Shown piece by piece: positions 35,707-44,508 of a stretch of DNA of 64,000 nucleotides. Every line of letters begins with the position of its first letter. The first letter of the stretch is position 1. The position numbers and the translations under genes were made by a program. Where the stretch lies: NCBI GenBank assembly GCA_002731875.1, contig PCCY01000015.1:1-64000 (forward strand), written 5' to 3'. The stretch comes from Roseobacter sp. (GTDB lineage: Bacteria; Pseudomonadota; Alphaproteobacteria; Rhodobacterales; Rhodobacteraceae). The notes under the pieces are model-generated. The model searched no databases, was not told where the DNA came from, and worked only from the letters and a program-made list of their open reading frames with translations.

Positions 35707-37563
35707 TTACCCGAACAGGCGTTGCCCCAAGCGTTGGAAAATGTTCGGGGCCGATGGCTTCAGCCCAGGCTGAAGTGCACGAAGCGCGTCCACGTTGCGA
35801 CTGTCCGAGACGGTTTTTCCATCTTCGAACTGTAGTCGGTAAAGGTCGGCATAGATGCCGCCGCGCGCCAAAAGCTCGTCGTGTTTACCCTCGTCCATCA
35901 CCCGGCCCCTGTCCATGACCACAATCTTGTCCGCCCCTCTGATGGTGGAAAGCCGGTGCGCGATGACCAGGGTGGTGCGCCCTTCTGACAAGCGATCCAA
36001 GGCTTGCTGAACGACCTTTTCTGACTGCGCATCAAGGGCGCTTGTTGCTTCGTCCAACAGCAAGATCGGCGTATTGCGCAGCAAGGCTCGGGCGATCACG
36101 ACACGCTGACGCTGGCCCCCCGAAAGGGCCGACCCGCGCGGGCCGACACGGGTCTCTAGCCCGTGTTCAAGCTTTGGCAGGAAATCCGCGACATGTGCAG
36201 CTTCAAGCACCTTTTGCAGCTCGTCGTCACTGACGTCTTCCCGGCCCAGAACAATATTCTCGCGCAGGGTTTCATCGAATAACAGCGCCTCTTGTGTGAC
36301 CACTGAAAACAACCCACGCAGGTCGGAAATCTCCATGTCCTTGAGCTCTACACCCCCGATCGAAATGGTGCCTTTTTGCGGGTCAATCAGCCGCGTCAAC
36401 AGGTTGAATATGGTTGACTTGCCAGCGCCCGACGCGCCGACCAGTGCAGTTGTCTGCCCCGCAGTTGCAGTAAGCGACAAGCTGTCGAGAACCGAGGCTT
36501 CCCCATACGACAGACTTACGCCGTCCAGCACGATGTCAGGCGCCGCCGTCGGCGCGGCAACAGGGTGCTCGGGCGATTTGAGGTTTACCGGCGCATCCAT
36601 CAGCTCTTTGATGCGTTCCAGGGCTGCGGCGGCCGTCTGCCACAGGCCGCTGATAGCGCCCAAGCGGCGCAGCGGGTTAAAGGTGAAGCCCATTGCGGTG
36701 AAAAACGTCATGAACTGGCCGATGGTCTTTTCGCCGTCGATGATTTCGGAGCCTCCGTACAGGATCACAGCCATGAACCCGATTCCGGACATGATATCTA
36801 TCAATCCCGGCAAAGCCGAATTGCCGAATGATGCGCGGACCTCGGTGCGTACATACGTCCGGGTCAGGTCGCGGTATTGGCGGGCCTGGTACCGTTCCAA
36901 GGCATTCAGCTTAATCTGGACGATACCGTGAAAAACCTCATCAAGCCGGGTAGACAGGTGCGCCCCAAGGTCACGGGCCTCGCGCGAGCGGGCGCGCACG
37001 AAACGCTGGGCCAATGCCGCGGGCATCACCATCAAAGGTACCCCGATGCAGGCCAGCAAGGCCCAAACCGGGTCAATGGACACCGCAACACCCAGCAAGA
37101 CGATCAACCCGACAAAATCGCGCCCGGTTCCGGTGATGACGGCCTGCCAGACAGCCCCGATCGCGTTTACGTCGGATTGCACACGCTGCACCAGGAAACC
37201 CGGCGGGTGTGTCTGGTGAAAGGCCCCGTCCTGGATCATCATACGATCTAGCAGATCAATACGCATGTCCGCGGCCGATTTCTGCGCTATGCGGGTCAGC
37301 AAGACCTTTTGGACCACGCCAGCGATCGCCCGCAGAACAAAGATCCCGACCAACACCAGCCCGACCCAGATCAATGCGTTTTCTTGACCGGCCACAAAGA
37401 CCTGATCGAACATCGGTTGCATGAGCTTGGCCAAGGCACCCATGGTCGCGCCTTCGACCGCCATGAAGACGAGGGCAATCAGCAGCAAGCCCATATGCTT
37501 GCGCAGGTAATCACGCCAAAGCCATTTCAGCAATTCGCTTGAGGTATAGGTCACGTCGCTCAT
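35707..37563 (-). CDS. MsbA-like lipid/multidrug ABC exporter (half transporter)
   Basis: The 618-residue protein is an ABC exporter half with its own membrane part. TM segments cover about residues 24-50, 62-90, 140-190 and 250-275. The ATPase has Walker A GASGAGKST (376-384), signature SALSGGQRQR (478-487) and Walker B LLLDEATS (501-508), with the H-loop VIAHRLSTI. A C-terminal tail of about 50 residues follows. Homodimers of this type flip lipid A core (MsbA) or export drugs; the overall sequence suits the MsbA-like group, but the substrate is inferred only. Upstream region 37564-37712 is shared with the divergent aminotransferase. Confidence 0.88.
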   Translation of the reverse strand: MSDVTYTSSELLKWLWRDYLRKHMGLLLIALVFMAVEGATMGALAKLMQPMFDQVFVAGQENALIWVGLVLVGIFVLRAIAGVVQKVLLTRIAQKSAADMRIDLLDRMMIQDGAFHQTHPPGFLVQRVQSDVNAIGAVWQAVITGTGRDFVGLIVLLGVAVSIDPVWALLACIGVPLMVMPAALAQRFVRARSREARDLGAHLSTRLDEVFHGIVQIKLNALERYQARQYRDLTRTYVRTEVRASFGNSALPGLIDIMSGIGFMAVILYGGSEIIDGEKTIGQFMTFFTAMGFTFNPLRRLGAISGLWQTAAAALERIKELMDAPVNLKSPEHPVAAPTAAPDIVLDGVSLSYGEASVLDSLSLTATAGQTTALVGASGAGKSTIFNLLTRLIDPQKGTISIGGVELKDMEISDLRGLFSVVTQEALLFDETLRENIVLGREDVSDDELQKVLEAAHVADFLPKLEHGLETRVGPRGSALSGGQRQRVVIARALLRNTPILLLDEATSALDAQSEKVVQQALDRLSEGRTTLVIAHRLSTIRGADKIVVMDRGRVMDEGKHDELLARGGIYADLYRLQFEDGKTVSDSRNVDALRALQPGLKPSAPNIFQRLGQRLFG

Positions 37564-37712
37564 ACTTGGGCAGCATCCGTTAGGGTATCCATCCCGACGG
37601 GTTTACGCAGCCCGGCAGGGTAGGGCAAGCACAGCGACGTTGATTGCATGATTGACGCCACGCCGCGGCAGGATAAGTTGCATTAAATTTTCTGCGTGAA
37701 AGGCCCGCACAT

Positions 37713-38921
37713 ATGTCACATCATCCCAACCTTTCGCAAGGGCGCGGATACCTTGCGATACCGGGCCCGTCGGTGATGCCCGAGGCTGTATTGAACGCAA
37801 TGCACCGTCCTGCGCCCAACATATATGCCGGTGAACTGATCGACATGATGCCGCCCCTGATGCAGGATTTGCGCCGCATCGCGAAAACCGACCACCAGTT
37901 GGCGATGTATATTGGCAACGGTCACGCCGCATGGGAAGCAGCACTCAGCAATGTGATTGCCCCAGGTGACAAGGTGCTGGTGCCAGCGACAGGTCGGTTC
38001 GGCATTGGTTGGGGTGACACGGCAACCGGCCTCGGGGCCGATGTAGAGGTCATGGATTTCGGGCTTCAAAGCGCGTTGGATATTGACCGCATTGCACAGA
38101 GACTCAGGGCCGATACAGCCCATGAGATCAAGGCGATTTTGGTGGTTCACGTCGATACGTCGACCTCGGTCGTGAACGACGTGGCGGGGGTACGCGCTAT
38201 ACTTGACGCAGCCGGACACCCGGCGCTGTTGATGGTGGACTGCATTGCGTCTTTTGCCTGTGACCGATTTGAAATGGATCACTGGGGTGTCGATGTGATG
38301 GTGACCGCCTGTCAAAAGGGGCTGATGGTCCCGCCGGGCGTGAGTTTTGTGTTTTTCAATGACCGCGCATCGGCCGTGCGCGCCGCTCTGCCCCGGGTAA
38401 GTCGGTTTTGGGACTGGACCCCGCGGGCCAACCCTGCTGAATTCTTCCAGTACCATTGTGGTACCGCGCCAACACATCACATCTATGGCTTGCGCGCAGC
38501 ACTGGACATGATCAACGCCGAGGGTATCGAAAACGTCTGGTCGCGGCACGCGACACTGGCAAGGGCGGTTTGGGCCGCTTGCGAAATGTGGGGAACCCAA
38601 GGGAGCCTTGCCCTCAATATCGCTGACCCCGCGCTGCGCAGCCACGCGGTGACGGCGCTGCGACTGGATGCGCCTCAGGCGACGCAGTTGCGCGATTGGG
38701 TCCAGGAGAATATCGGCCTTACCCTGGGCATAGGATTGGGAATGGCACCTGTGGGCAGTGCCGCAAGCCACGGATTCTTCCGCGTCGGGCACATGGGGCA
38801 CGTCAACGGCCAGATGATCATGGGGGTTCTCGGGGGAATGGAAGCGGGAATGGCGGCACTTGGGATCAAGCGTGGGGCAGGTGCGCTCGACGCCGCGGCC
38901 AAAGTCATTGGCGGGGGTTAA
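37713..38921 (+). CDS. Class V PLP aminotransferase, serine/alanine-glyoxylate type
   Basis: A 402-residue fold-type I aminotransferase of the AGT/SGAT group, which would transfer the amino group of serine or alanine to glyoxylate. Visible parts: LAIPGPSVMPEAVLNAM near 14, the cofactor-site VVHVDTSTSVVNDVAG near 145, DCIASFACDRFEMDHWGVDV and the Schiff-base Lys202 in ACQKGLMVPPG. The RXGHMGH-type end VGHMGHVNGQMIMGVL is diagnostic for the group. AAAGG precedes the ATG. Its end overlaps the stop of the small minus-strand membrane gene by four bases. Exact donor and acceptor are unproven. Confidence 0.86.
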   Translation: MSHHPNLSQGRGYLAIPGPSVMPEAVLNAMHRPAPNIYAGELIDMMPPLMQDLRRIAKTDHQLAMYIGNGHAAWEAALSNVIAPGDKVLVPATGRFGIGWGDTATGLGADVEVMDFGLQSALDIDRIAQRLRADTAHEIKAILVVHVDTSTSVVNDVAGVRAILDAAGHPALLMVDCIASFACDRFEMDHWGVDVMVTACQKGLMVPPGVSFVFFNDRASAVRAALPRVSRFWDWTPRANPAEFFQYHCGTAPTHHIYGLRAALDMINAEGIENVWSRHATLARAVWAACEMWGTQGSLALNIADPALRSHAVTALRLDAPQATQLRDWVQENIGLTLGIGLGMAPVGSAASHGFFRVGHMGHVNGQMIMGVLGGMEAGMAALGIKRGAGALDAAAKVIGGG

Positions 38922-39103
38922 TTCCGGTGCCGTGCGCCGATACGGTCTATTGCGATTCTAACGGCCCAGCCCGTAAGCATTACCGCTGGAAGACCCCATA
39001 TTGCCCAAATCAACATGAACACCCACAGGACATTCACGCCAAACATGACGACGCAGGCGCTGATGTAATTTGGGGCAGATCTGCCTTGGTCGGTGTGGCG
39101 CAT
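38918..39103 (-). CDS. Small two-TM membrane protein
   Basis: The 61-residue product (MRHTDQGRSAPNYIS start) has two hydrophobic segments (about residues 15-34 and 36-52) and a basic C-terminus, so it is probably a small inner-membrane protein. I use ATG 39103 because GGAGTGAACCG lies just ahead; the frame can extend to 39133. Its stop overlaps the convergent aminotransferase by four bases. No family can be named. It may belong with the HisC-like gene's transcript only if translated from its own site, as that gene stops 42 bases upstream. Confidence 0.6.
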   Translation of the reverse strand: MRHTDQGRSAPNYISACVVMFGVNVLWVFMLIWAIWGLPAVMLTGWAVRIAIDRIGARHRN

Positions 39104-39145
39104 CGGTTCACTCCGGTACGGGGGACCTCGCAATCATATGCCGGA

Positions 39146-40261
39146 TCAGGCTTGTGTCATCCCGATTTTGGCATCGGAAAGCGCGTCGGGTAGGGCGGCT
39201 GCAAAAGCGTCCAGGTCCGCCGGAGTACCGCAGCTTACCCGAATGCAGCGGTTTTGCGGTGCGGCAAAGGGCATGCGAACGAATATGCCGCGTGCGACCA
39301 ATCCGTCCAGCACTGCCTTGGCAAAAGCAGCGTCACGCCCGCAGTCAACAGCTACGAAATTCGCCGCCGAAGGTAGGGGTGACAAGCCATTGTGTACAGC
39401 AATTTGCGCGATCCGGTCGCGCGCCGCTGCAATCCGTTCCTGAACCTGGGCAAGCCATCCGGTGTCAAGCAACGCTGCCAGCGCCCCCGCCTGAGCGGCG
39501 CGGTTCATTCCGAAATGGTTGCGCACCTTGCCGAAGGCCGCGATCAGATCGGGCGTGCCGATGGCATATCCCACCCGCGCCCCGGCCAACCCATACGCCT
39601 TGGAAAAGGTCCGCATCCGGATAAGGCGCGGGTCATCTGCATTCAGGGCAGGGGCGGCCTCGGCTGGGGCGCATTCAATATAGGCTTCATCCAGGACCAG
39701 AAGGCAGCCTTGCGGCAACATATCAAGCGCGCTGGCAATCTTTTCTCCGGTGTGCCAACTGCCCATAGGATTGTCGGGGTTGGCAAGATAGACCAGCTTT
39801 GCATCTTTCTCCGAAGCTTCCTTGAACAAAGCTGCCACATCTTCATGGTCGTCGAGATAAGGCACTTTATGCAGAATACCCCCATAACCCGCGACGTGGT
39901 AATTGAACGTGGGATACGCCCCCTCAGACGTGATGACCGGATCGCCCGGGGCAATCATCAGGCGAACCAGATACCCCAGTAACCCGTCGATGCCTTCGCC
40001 TACGATAATGTGTTCGGGGGTGACAGAGTGATGTGCGGCCAAAGCACTGCGCAGATCAAAGCTTTCTGGGTCACCGTACATCCACTGTTGCGCAGCTGCC
40101 ATCGCCTCTGTTGCCCGGGGGGATGGACCAAAGACACTTTCATTGGCCCCCAGCCGTGCAGCAAATCTGCGGCCTTGTGCACGCTCCTGTGTTTCCGGCC
40201 CCACAAAGGGTACGGTCGAGGGTAACGAAGCGGCGAGCGGCGTGAGGCGATATTGTGTCAT
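39146..40261 (-). CDS. HisC-like PLP-dependent aminotransferase
   Basis: A 371-residue class I/II aminotransferase similar to histidinol-phosphate aminotransferase. Key parts: RLGANESVFGPSP (residues 36-48), GEGIDGLLGYLVRL near 88, LANPDNPMGSWHTG (about 159-172) and the PLP Lys221 in MRTFSKAYGLAGARVGY. The C-terminal FVRMPFAAPQNRCIRVSCG contains the Arg that binds the substrate carboxylate or phosphate. I start at ATG 40261; ATGs at 40267 and 40279 are possible since none has a clear ribosome binding site. It is isolated from other his genes, so a HisC paralog acting on an aromatic or other amino acid is possible. Confidence 0.85.
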   Translation of the reverse strand: MTQYRLTPLAASLPSTVPFVGPETQERAQGRRFAARLGANESVFGPSPRATEAMAAAQQWMYGDPESFDLRSALAAHHSVTPEHIIVGEGIDGLLGYLVRLMIAPGDPVITSEGAYPTFNYHVAGYGGILHKVPYLDDHEDVAALFKEASEKDAKLVYLANPDNPMGSWHTGEKIASALDMLPQGCLLVLDEAYIECAPAEAAPALNADDPRLIRMRTFSKAYGLAGARVGYAIGTPDLIAAFGKVRNHFGMNRAAQAGALAALLDTGWLAQVQERIAAARDRIAQIAVHNGLSPLPSAANFVAVDCGRDAAFAKAVLDGLVARGIFVRMPFAAPQNRCIRVSCGTPADLDAFAAALPDALSDAKIGMTQA

Positions 40262-40398
40262 GTCCATCACGTAGCGCATGTGAAGTCGGCTCAGCAAGGA
40301 TAGAAACATACCTGACCAATCAAACGCATGCCGTAGCGTTTTGCTTTGCAAGCGCATGGGTCTGACGTCACACTAAATTCATTGGCCAGGAGGATATC

Positions 40399-41190
40399 AT
40401 GACACGCGTTTCCGTTACCTATGAAGACCATATCGCGCATGTGCGGCTTACCCGCGCGGAAAAAATGAACGCGCTCGATCAAGAAATGATCGACGCAATA
40501 ATCGCAGCGGGAAGCGAGGTCGCTGCGTCCGACGCCCGCGTTGCGCTGATATCCGGTGAAGGCAAATCTTTCTGCGCTGGTATCGATATCAACGGGCTGA
40601 GCTCCATGGCCGGGGGGGACCCGGCTGACCTTATGATGCCCCGAACGCACGGCAATGGCACCACCAATCAATGGCAAGAGGTGTCGATGATCTGGACCCG
40701 CCTGAGCATACCGGTGATCGCAGCGCTGCATGGCAAGGTTTACGGGGCGGGGCTCCAGCTCGCCCTTGGGGCTGACATCCGTATCGCGGCACCGGATACA
40801 GAAATGGCGGTTATGGAAATGAAGTGGGGGATCGTGCCCGACATGGGCGGCATGGTGTTGCTCCCCAAACTGGTGCGCGGTGATATACTACGTCTGCTGA
40901 CCTACACCGCCGACCCGATTGACGCGCTCAGTGCTGAACGCTGGGGCCTGATTACGAAACTGGCGGACGATCCCGTTCTGACTGCAATGGAACTTGCAGA
41001 GGTGATTACCGGTAAAAGCCCGAGTGCCATCAAGGCGGCCAAACGCCTGATCACATTCGCCGAGGTTTCCGGCGTGGACGACGTTCTGCTTGAAGAATCG
41101 CGAGAACAGGCAGCGCTGCTGGGTCGGCCCCACCAAATGGAAGTTATCGCCGCAGAATTTGGCAAGCGTCGCGCGGTGTTTTCCGACTGA
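40399..41190 (+). CDS. Enoyl-CoA hydratase/isomerase (crotonase) family protein
   Basis: The 263-residue crotonase-fold protein has the two oxyanion-hole segments: GEGKSFCAGIDINGLS (near residue 53) and GKVYGAGLQLALGADIRIAA (near 112). The second catalytic region is MEMKWGIVPDMGG (near 138-150), where the usual second Glu position is replaced by a Pro-Asp pair. It probably hydrates, isomerises or dehalogenates an acyl-CoA. AGGAGG precedes the ATG. The region after its stop contains a hairpin and an inverted pair of a 33-bp repeat before the convergent valS gene. No fatty-acid operon surrounds it. Confidence 0.84.
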   Translation: MTRVSVTYEDHIAHVRLTRAEKMNALDQEMIDAIIAAGSEVAASDARVALISGEGKSFCAGIDINGLSSMAGGDPADLMMPRTHGNGTTNQWQEVSMIWTRLSIPVIAALHGKVYGAGLQLALGADIRIAAPDTEMAVMEMKWGIVPDMGGMVLLPKLVRGDILRLLTYTADPIDALSAERWGLITKLADDPVLTAMELAEVITGKSPSAIKAAKRLITFAEVSGVDDVLLEESREQAALLGRPHQMEVIAAEFGKRRAVFSD

Positions 41191-41197
41191 CAGGTTA

Positions 41198-41223
41198 GCC
41201 CCGCCTGAGATTTCAGACGGGGC
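41198..41223 (+). terminator. Possible terminator hairpin after the crotonase gene
   Basis: An 11-bp stem with one mismatch (GCCCCG core) begins eight bases after the stop codon and is followed by CTTCC rather than a T-run, so the call is weak. Confidence 0.35.
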
Positions 41224-41286
41224 CTTCCAAATGGACGATCTTCGCTTCCCAGCTAGGACCGCGAGGTCAAGATCACTGCAAATGAT

Positions 41287-41319
41287 TTCCAAATGGTAAA
41301 AAATCCTCGCCGAAGGCAT
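41287..41319 (-). repeat. 33-bp intergenic repeat, copy 1 (minus orientation)
   Basis: Reverse complement of this stretch begins ATGCCTTCGGCGAGGATTTT and ends ACCATTTGGAA. It differs from copy 2 at 41348-41380 by one base in 33 and forms with it an inverted repeat with a 28-base spacer. The element contains a GCC-TTC-GGC mini-hairpin next to a T-rich part. Confidence 0.85.
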
Positions 41320-41347
41320 TTTTCTTCTGGTGGATCAAAAGAGATTT

Positions 41348-41380
41348 ATGCCTTCGGCGAGGATTTTTCACCATTTGGAA
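41348..41380 (+). repeat. 33-bp intergenic repeat, copy 2 (plus orientation)
   Basis: Begins ATGCCTTCGGCGAGGATTTT and ends ACCATTTGGAA. Together with copy 1 it could fold into a 33-bp stem across the space between the crotonase and valS genes. It ends ten bases before the valS stop codon. Confidence 0.85.
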
Positions 41381-41390
41381 GCGACGGCGA

Positions 41391-44327
41391 TTATCCCAAT
41401 TCAGCCAAACGGTTCAGAGCGGCCTGAAGCTGGTCTGCTTCTTCCTGACGCGCGTCAAGGTTGCTTTGGGCTTCGGCGACAACTTCGGCCGGGGCGGAAG
41501 CGGCGAATTTGGGGTTGTTCAGGCGCCCCTTCAGACCGCCGATCTCCTTACCCAGTTTGTCGAGTGACTTTTGCAAACGGGCTTTTTCCGCGTCGATGTC
41601 GATCAGCCCCGCAAGCGGGAGGCCAAAGCTCGCGCCCGGCGCGGCGATGGAGACGGTGCCTTTGGGGAAGCTCTCTGTCTTCTCGATGGTTTCGACCCGT
41701 GCCAGACGTTTGATCATTACCTCGTTTCGGTCCCATGCGGTTTGGCCGGCGTCGTCCATGTCGGTATAGAGCATGGGTACTTTGAGCCCCGCAGGCACAT
41801 GCATCTGTGCCCGTGCCGAACGGATGGATTCGATCAGGCCGATCACCCAGTTGAGTTCGCGGTCGGCGTCGGCGTCCAGCATTTCGGCGGTGCTGTAGGT
41901 CGGCCAGTCGCCATGCACCAGCATCTTGGGACGGGTAGCCGTGGTCTGCCACAGTTCCTCGGTGATGTAGGGCATGATCGGGTGGAGCAGTACAAGGCAT
42001 TGATCCAGCACCCATTTCAGCGTCTGGCGAGTCTCGGCGGCCTCTGGCGCGTCGTCTTGCAGCAGGGGTTTGGAGAGTTCAACGTACCAGTCGCAGACCT
42101 TGCCCCAGACAAAGGCATACAGCGCATTGGCCGCGTCGTTGAAACGGTAGTTGTCCAATGCGGCGTCGACCTCTTCGCGGACGCGGGCGGTTTCGCCGAT
42201 GATCCATTTGTTCAGCGTGTGGTCGACCTGGGTGTGGCTGGTGTAGGTCACCGGCTCGACGCTCTCTTCGAACACGCCGTTCATCTCGGCGAAACGGTGG
42301 GCGTTCCACAGTTTGGTGCCGAAGTTGCGGTAGCCGGCGATGCGTGCGGTCGACAGTTTCAGGTCGCGCCCCATGGCGGCCATCGCCGTCAGGGTAAAGC
42401 GCACCGCATCCGCGCCGTATTCGTCGATCAGGTCCAGCGGGTCCAGCACGTTGCCAAGCGATTTGGACATTTTCTTGCCCTTCTCGTCGCGCACCAGCGC
42501 GTGGACATATACTGTATCAAACGGCTTTTGATCGACAACGGCGTATTGCATCATCATCATCCGGGCGACCCAGAAAAAGATGATGTCAAAGCCGGTGATC
42601 AGCACCGAGGTGGGGAAGTATTTCGCCAGCTCATCCGTCTGTTCGGGCCAGCCGAGCGTACCGATGGGCCAGAGACCCGACGAGAACCAGGTGTCGAGCA
42701 CATCAGGGTCACGGGTGAGCGTCTTGCCGGGGGCCATCGCCTGCGCTTCGACTTCGGTTGCCGCGCAGTATTCCTTGCCCTCGTCGTCGAACCACACAGG
42801 GATCTGGTGCCCCCACCACAATTGGCGCGAGATGCACCAGGGTTCGATGTTTTCCAGCCAGTTGAAGTATACCTTGCGGTCCTGTTCGGGCAGTATCTGC
42901 ACCTCTCCGTTGCGCACCGCGTCGATGGCGGGTTGCACGATTTTCGAGGTCTCGACAAACCATTGATCGGTCAGCATCGGTTCGATCACCACTTTCGACC
43001 GGTCGCCGAAGGGCTGCATGATTTTCTTGGGCTCGACCAGCGGGACCAGCGTCTCGTCCCGCTCTTCGCCTCCCTCTTCGGGGGCGAGGGGGGCTTTGAC
43101 GGGTTTGCCCAACCGGGGATCCGTCGGCGGTACCATGACGGCCAGGCCTTCGGCGGTGATGTCGGCGATGACCTTGGTGCGCGCCTCGAACCGGTCGAGG
43201 CCGCGGTATTCTTCGGGGACGAGGTTGATCTCTGTCGCGTCTGCGGGGGCGTCTTCACGGCCTTCGGCGATGGCTTGCGCGCGCGCGGCGGCGGCGTCAT
43301 AGGGCAGGCCGTCGGCGCGCATGGCACCGCGGGTGTCCATCAAGGCGTAGAGCGGGATATTGTTGCGTTTGGCGACGCCGTAGTCGTTGAAGTCATGCGC
43401 GCCGGTGATCTTGACCGCGCCCGAGCCGAAGGTCTTGTCGGGGTATTCGTCGGTAATGATCGGGATGCGGCGGCGCTGCGCTTTGGGGCCGACGGGGATT
43501 TCGCACAGTTTGCCAACGATCGGCGCATAGCGTTCGTCGGAGGTATGTACCGCTACCGCCCCGTCGCCCAGCATGGTTTCGGGGCGGGTCGTCGCGATAG
43601 AGATATAGTCGCGCTCCTCGGAAAGCGTCACATTGCCGTCTTCGTCTTTCTCGACGTAAGTATAGGTCGCGCCATCGGCCAGCGGGTATTTGAAGTGCCA
43701 CATGTGCCCGTCGACTTCGGTGGATTCGACCTCGAGGTCGGAAATCGCGGTCTCGAAATGCGGGTCCCAGTTGACCAGGCGATTGCCGCGATAGATCAGG
43801 CCCTTGTTATACATATCCACGAAGACCTTGATCACGGCGTCGTGGAAGTTGCCTTCCTCGCCCGCGGGGGCTCCGGGGGCACCGGACATGGTAAAGGCGT
43901 TGCGCGACCAATCAAGCGAGGTGCCGAGGCGTTTGAGCTGACCGATGATCGTGCCGCCGGACTTCTGCTTTTGCTCCCAGACCTTGGCGGTGAAATCGTC
44001 GCGGGTGAAATCGGTGCGGCGTTTGCCGTCTTTGGCAAGCTCGCGTTCCACCACCATCTGCGTCGCGATACCGGCGTGGTCCTGACCGGGCTGCCACAGC
44101 GTATCAAAGCCGCGCATCCGGTGCCAGCGCACCAGAATATCCTGCAATGTATTGTTGAACGCGTGGCCCATGTGGAGCGATCCTGTCACGTTGGGCGGCG
44201 GGATCATGACCGAAAAGGTTTCCTCGCGCGAGGCGTTGGCACCGGCCTTGAAAGCACCTGACTCTTCCCATGCGGCGTATAAGCGGGCTTCGGCTTCGGC
44301 GGCGTCAAAATTCTTGTCGAGTGCCAT
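41391..44327 (-). CDS. valS: Valyl-tRNA synthetase
   Basis: ValRS charges tRNA-Val and edits misacylated threonine. The 978-residue class I enzyme has the HIGH motif as [11 protein letters not shown] (near residue 49), the Rossmann catalytic core, the CP1 editing insertion, KMSKS in [15 protein letters not shown] (near 555), an anticodon-binding helical domain and a C-terminal coiled-coil tail (about 895-975, [18 protein letters not shown]). Length is typical. The long open frame on the opposite strand (41571-44261) is only a shadow of this high-GC gene. The 44328-44508 gap separates it from the divergent CoxL-like gene. Confidence 0.97.
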   Translation of the reverse strand: MALDKNFDAAEAEARLYAAWEESGAFKAGANASREETFSVMIPPPNVTGSLHMGHAFNNTLQDILVRWHRMRGFDTLWQPGQDHAGIATQMVVERELAKDGKRRTDFTRDDFTAKVWEQKQKSGGTIIGQLKRLGTSLDWSRNAFTMSGAPGAPAGEEGNFHDAVIKVFVDMYNKGLIYRGNRLVNWDPHFETAISDLEVESTEVDGHMWHFKYPLADGATYTYVEKDEDGNVTLSEERDYISIATTRPETMLGDGAVAVHTSDERYAPIVGKLCEIPVGPKAQRRRIPIITDEYPDKTFGSGAVKITGAHDFNDYGVAKRNNIPLYALMDTRGAMRADGLPYDAAAARAQAIAEGREDAPADATEINLVPEEYRGLDRFEARTKVIADITAEGLAVMVPPTDPRLGKPVKAPLAPEEGGEERDETLVPLVEPKKIMQPFGDRSKVVIEPMLTDQWFVETSKIVQPAIDAVRNGEVQILPEQDRKVYFNWLENIEPWCISRQLWWGHQIPVWFDDEGKEYCAATEVEAQAMAPGKTLTRDPDVLDTWFSSGLWPIGTLGWPEQTDELAKYFPTSVLITGFDIIFFWVARMMMMQYAVVDQKPFDTVYVHALVRDEKGKKMSKSLGNVLDPLDLIDEYGADAVRFTLTAMAAMGRDLKLSTARIAGYRNFGTKLWNAHRFAEMNGVFEESVEPVTYTSHTQVDHTLNKWIIGETARVREEVDAALDNYRFNDAANALYAFVWGKVCDWYVELSKPLLQDDAPEAAETRQTLKWVLDQCLVLLHPIMPYITEELWQTTATRPKMLVHGDWPTYSTAEMLDADADRELNWVIGLIESIRSARAQMHVPAGLKVPMLYTDMDDAGQTAWDRNEVMIKRLARVETIEKTESFPKGTVSIAAPGASFGLPLAGLIDIDAEKARLQKSLDKLGKEIGGLKGRLNNPKFAASAPAEVVAEAQSNLDARQEEADQLQAALNRLAELG

Positions 44328-44508
44328 GATCAGCGTCCTTCTTTTAACTTGGGGATGATCTAGCCGAGCAAGAGGGAAAGGGGAAGGCTGGCGGGTCTAA
44401 TACTTCTAGAAATGTCAAAGCGCCCGGTCACGCGGTGTGTCTGGACATTACGGCTTTGCAGGCTAGTGTCAGCCCGAACGAGGTGACGGAACGAAGGAAT
44501 GCGAGCAG

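Noticed and set aside
41223..41245. A possible fourth, degenerate copy of the 33-bp repeat (CTTCCAAATGGACGATCTTCGC)
   Set aside because: Only the CCAAATGG part and a loose CTTCGC match; the central GCCTTCGGCGAGG block is absent, so I do not count it.
41571..44261. An open frame of 896 codons on the plus strand opposite valS
   Set aside because: It lies entirely within valS on the opposite strand, has no recognisable domain and arises from the high third-position GC of valS. Similar long shadows occur opposite the aminotransferase at 37.7 kb and the amidohydrolase at 32-33 kb.
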